Below, one piece after another: positions 8,440 through 11,249 of a stretch of 11,249 nucleotides of DNA. Below the pieces are notes generated by a model. That model was not told where the DNA came from. It ran no database searches and worked only from the letters and a program-made list of their open reading frames with translations. Origin of the DNA: Monoraphidium neglectum (Eukaryota > Chlorophyta > Chlorophyceae > Sphaeropleales > Selenastraceae); the NCBI RefSeq assembly GCF_000611645.1, contig NW_014012048.1:2663-13911 (forward strand), given 5' to 3'. A program made the translations under genes and the position numbers. Every line of letters begins with the position of its first letter. Position 1 is the first letter of the stretch.

Positions 8440-8932
8440 TCAAAGCTGCCGCGTCGCGGCCTGCACGGCGTCGAGCAGCGCATTGGCGCGCGCCACCAGC
8501 CGCTTGCGCACCACCCTCAGCTCCGCGGCCGCGCCGCACGGGGTGGCGTCCAGATCCAGCAGGACGCGCGTCGCAAGCTCCTGGCACTCCAGGCACAGCT
8601 GCGGCGTCAACGCCGCCGTTGGCACCGCCACTGCGCTACTGCGGCCAGCAGCAGTCTGGCAGAGGAAGCGTTCGTTGATGCGCTCCAGCGCCAGGCGCGC
8701 GGCTATGAGGCGCCGGAGCGCACTGCGGTGGCGCGAGAGGCGCCAGCCGCGAAACGCGGTCTGGATGGTGGTCGCGGCCCGGGAACGCGATTCTGCCGCC
8801 GCCTTGGAGGGTGTTGAACACGTGGGGCTGCATCGAGTCTGGGTGGCTGGCTGCTGCTGCTGCTGCTCTTTCTGCTGCTGCTTATGTCGGTGCTGCTGAT
8901 GACGCCGCCAGCAGTGATGTTGCTGCTGCTGG

Positions 8933-8991
<59 letters not shown>

Positions 8992-9078
8992 CTGCTGAGA
9001 CTCGTCTCCTGAAGGTGCGCCAGTGTCATCATCAGCGTAGTGGTCATGGTGGCGTGGTCTCCGGCGGTGGGAGGCCAT
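8440..9078 (-). CDS. IQ-motif and BAG-like domain protein with poly-Q N-terminus (putative Hsp70 co-chaperone)
   Basis: Minus-strand frame of 212 residues from ATG 9078-9076 to TGA 8442-8440. Residues 1-27 are basic/acidic (MASHRRRPRHHDHYADDD), 28-76 are Gln/His-rich including 17 consecutive Gln (32-48), and 92-132 form a basic helix with an IQ motif, IQTAFRGWRLSRHR (105-118), the calmodulin-binding consensus IQxxxRGxxxxR. Residues 163-205 (ECQELATRVLLDLDAT, then ELRVVRKRLVARANALLDAV) fit the pattern of BAG domains, whose basic R-x-x-R-K helix contacts the Hsp70 ATPase domain. An IQ motif just before a BAG domain is the known architecture of plant BAG5-7. The frame is open further upstream, and a good acceptor (CACTGCTCACAG) ends at 9092, so the gene could begin in an earlier exon, with this coding exon running 8440-9091. 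The BAG call rests on pattern only. The opposite-strand Ala-rich frame is a shadow. Confidence 0.65.
8935..8985. repeat. (CTG)17 / (CAG)17 trinucleotide repeat
   Basis: Seventeen uninterrupted CTG units on the plus strand, which are CAG glutamine codons 32-48 of the minus-strand IQ/BAG protein. The tract is flanked by GTG units (His codons CAC) and further short CTG runs, so the whole 8903-8996 stretch is an interrupted CAG array. Perfect CAG arrays of this length are typically length-polymorphic. Confidence 0.95.
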
Positions 9079-9091
9079 GTGCTTGGCACGC

Positions 9092-10683
9092 CTGTGAGCA
9101 GTGGAGGTGGGCAAGAGGAGCGAGGCACAACAGGGTGAGTCAGCATTCGTCGCAGACAAGCGGGGTGCATCAGCAACCTCCCAATGGCCCTGATCCCTGC
9201 ATGCTGTTTGCATACAACACCCGTGTGTACAACATCAGCATGCATGCATATGTGCATGCAGCTTTGGAGGCCCGGCATGCGCACCTCAGCTCATGTGCCG
9301 CACGAAGGTGGTCGAAGGGGCCCGTGCTTGCCGCCGCTCCCCGGCAAGAGCGCTGGAGAAAGGGACCCTGTTGCTCAAGTGTGTACAAGGGCATCCCCAA
9401 CCCCCAGGGATCAAAGAACTGCCCGCTGCGGCTAAAGTTCAACATCCTTGCTTCGTGACTCGCTGGCTGGCCGTGCCTTTGTGTGAGTGTTGATGACGAC
9501 TCAAAATGTATCAAGTGGTGTAGATGCGTCATTTCGAACACCTGAGCGCCGAAGTTATTTGTACGGGCGGTTCGAATGAAGCAGTTCTGCACGGAACCTC
9601 CTCTGATGCTTCCGGGCACACCTGGAAACCCCTGGCATGTCCATGAAGTTTTAGGGAGCAGGGGGCCAGCCACACCAATGACTAGATTGGGTACGCTGCA
9701 ATACACTTTGTATACGGTAAGCGTGCGTTGCGGGTGGGCGCAACAAGGGCGCGCTCGTGGCACATGCCTCTTTGTCCGCAGTCCAGTGCGGGCCGAGACC
9801 GCCTCCTCCACACTCGCTGCTACTGCACCCCGCTTCAGCAATCGGTGCCAAACACACGGCAGGGGACCGACATGGGGGCCTCGCCAAGGAGCGCCCCCCT
9901 CAAGCTGAGGGCCTGAGGAAAAAGGGGTCCCTGATAACCACCCCCGCAGGCCGCTGGAGGCAACCGTCACGACGCCTGCCCATCCCGGGTCGCTCCCGCT
10001 TCGCATGCTCGTTGAAACGCAGTTTCATTACTCATTGTTTGGTCCGATCCCCACACCCAACGGAAACATCTCGTTTGCAGTGACAGCACAGGCGTGCAGC
10101 TCGCTCTCTGCCAAAAGGGAGGTTGGCATACTTAGATGCAAAACAGAATTTCAAAATTTCGGCGCGGGCGCTTAGGCCACGCGTGTCCGTACAGCAACAC
10201 GCGGCCCGCCCTGACAATTGCACGGGCCCCTCCCACACACGACCGCCGCCGCCGCCGTTGCGACCAGCCCCGCTCGCTGCTCGTGCGTGCTGCGCCTTCG
10301 TGTGTGAGGGCGGAGCAACACCTGGACCAAGAAAGGTACCCCCGTGTGTAACAGCCCGACTGGGCCCATATGTGATGTGCTCGGCCGCAGCCCCACCACC
10401 GGACGCCCCATCGCGCAAAGGGGCCGGGGGGCCCCTTTAGAAACATGCCACCGCAGCAGCAGCTCGAGCGCGCCTGCGGCGGCCTGGCCTCCAAGACATT
10501 GCGAGCCGCCGGGACGCGCGCGCTAGCACAGTTTGCAGACCGTCCTCAAGCCCGGGACGCCCCGCCGGGCACCGCGCCAGCCCCCCGGCGCGCGATGGCG
10601 CCCTGCCATGCGCTCGCCCTGCGCCCGCTCTGCACGCGCCGCGAGCGTCTGAACGGTGCGTTCCTGGACGCGACCCCCTCCTC
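9092..10683. other. Upstream region of the IQ/BAG gene and 3' flank of the right-edge gene
   Basis: No exon that I can assign. It should hold the promoter and 5' UTR of the IQ/BAG gene and the 3' UTR of the gene ending at 10684 (both minus strand). Contents worth noting: a dense GCATGC cluster at 9199-9280, a 278-codon minus-strand open frame at 9170-10006 without recognisable features, plus-strand splice-like strings (GGTAAGCG near 9717, TTTGTCCGCAG ending 9781, TCGTTTGCAG ending 10080) and a plus-strand TGTAA at 10347-10351. A GC-rich plus-strand frame opens at 10445. None is firm enough to call as a gene. Confidence 0.35.
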
Positions 10684-11249
10684 TCACACAGCGGCGCCAG
10701 TCTTGGCGGCCAGCTGCTCAGCGGAGAAGGCGACGGCGCCGCCGCTCGCGCCCGCCTGCTTGCGGCGTCGCGCCTCCACCATCGTCACGGCCATCTCCAT
10801 GATCCCGCTCCTGCAAGGCGCGGCGCGGCGAACACTCAATGACAAATGCCGGCGCCGGAAGTTGAGCGGCTCGGCGCACGCGCGATCCACAGATCGACAA
10901 AGAGGAGCGAGCTCGGCATGCAAGGCGCGCTGCTCGCCCCATCTGCCCGCGGTCGCATGCACGCCAGCAGCTGCGGGGACGCCAGTTCTGGACATGTTCC
11001 GCGCGGCCTGGGCACGACACACGCAGTGCACCGAAGGTCGCCCTCTGCCTCCTCACACACAGAACAAGCAACCCTCCGTATCACCTCCCCGGCCCCGCCC
11101 ACCTGCCCAGCCCCGGCGGCTGCACCGGCTTGTTGGTCCACCCCTCCCTGCTGGCCAGCAGCTTCTCCCACGCCTCGTCAGCGTCCACCGCCGCCTCGAT
11201 CCGCCGCGCCTCTGCCTCGTCGAAGGCCCACGTGCCTGCCGCGGTGCGC
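10684..11249 (-). CDS. Last two exons of an unrecognised gene (partial, runs off right edge)
   Basis: Two minus-strand exons fit together. The upstream exon, 11249-11103, is open at the window edge and reads RTAAGTWAFDEAEARRI, then an acidic helix-like stretch DADEAWEKLLASREGW, then TNKPVQPPGLG, and stops at donor AG|GTGGGC (GT at 11102-11101). The last exon, 10810-10684, follows acceptor GCGCCTTGCAG and reads SGIMEMAVTMVEARRRKQA, then ASGGAVAFSAEQLAAK, ending TGAAV and TGA (10686-10684). The donor leaves two bases (AG) and the acceptor supplies one (G), restoring an Arg codon and a single frame of 90 residues; the intron is 292 nt. Third positions are strongly G/C, as in the other real exons. 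I recognise no family; this is a C-terminus rich in Ala, Glu and Arg, probably soluble and helical. Confidence 0.65.
10811..11102 (-). other. Intron of the right-edge gene
   Basis: GT-AG intron on the minus strand with donor AG|GTGGGC and a C-rich acceptor ending CCTTGCAG, phase 2. Its ends are what place the flanking exons in one frame. Confidence 0.6.

Noticed and set aside
8811..9458. Plus-strand poly-Ala frame
   Set aside because: Shadow of the CAG array. The minus frame carries the IQ and BAG-like patterns; the plus frame outside the repeat has none.

Overview
The window looks like nuclear DNA of a green alga. I see a GC-rich sequence, a gene split into many short exons by 11 introns of about 200-420 nt with GTGAGC/GTGCGC-type donors, CAG/CTG and CA/GT microsatellites, plant-type domain pairings, and TGTAA motifs (the usual chlorophyte poly(A) signal) downstream of one stop codon. 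A Trebouxiophyceae or Chlorophyceae origin is plausible, but I cannot name a species. There is no bacterial operon structure, phage, insertion sequence or CRISPR array. Long continuous reading frames are mostly shadows; the real coding sequence was found by joining short frames across splice sites.

Layout. (1) Positions 1-90, minus strand: the first 30 codons of a Gly-rich protein with a basic PVKRK patch, running off the left edge. (2) 424-815, minus strand: a probable last exon encoding a Ser/Pro-rich C-terminal tail. (3) 816-3268: about 2.4 kb with no convincing exon. (4) 3337-7807, plus strand: the main gene, an 11-transmembrane amino acid transporter of the AAAP family (SLC38/AVT6-like). 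I resolve 12 exons, 491 codons plus stop, with consistent phase at all 11 junctions; only the N-terminal exon is missing. (5) 7808-8439: a convergent 3' intergenic region. (6) 8440-9078, minus strand: a 212-residue protein with a poly-Q/His-rich N-terminus, an IQ motif and a C-terminal BAG-like helix pair, resembling plant IQ-BAG co-chaperones. (7) 9092-10683: mostly noncoding, with ambiguous open frames and splice-like motifs. (8) 10684-11249, minus strand: the last two exons of an unrecognised gene running off the right edge.

The genes look like independent eukaryotic transcription units; I see no evidence that they form a pathway. The most interesting signals are in the transporter's introns. 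The second visible intron has a (GU)-rich tract near its donor and (CA)n tracts up to its acceptor, including a perfectly complementary 14-nt block that shares the same GCG/CGC interruption. It lacks a polypyrimidine tract, and it is also a multiple of three and free of stops. Another intron is best explained by a GC-AG boundary, and a third carries a perfect 11-bp hairpin. The polyglutamine tract of the IQ/BAG gene (17 uninterrupted CAG codons) and an excess of the hexamer GCATGC (17 occurrences) also deserve attention.
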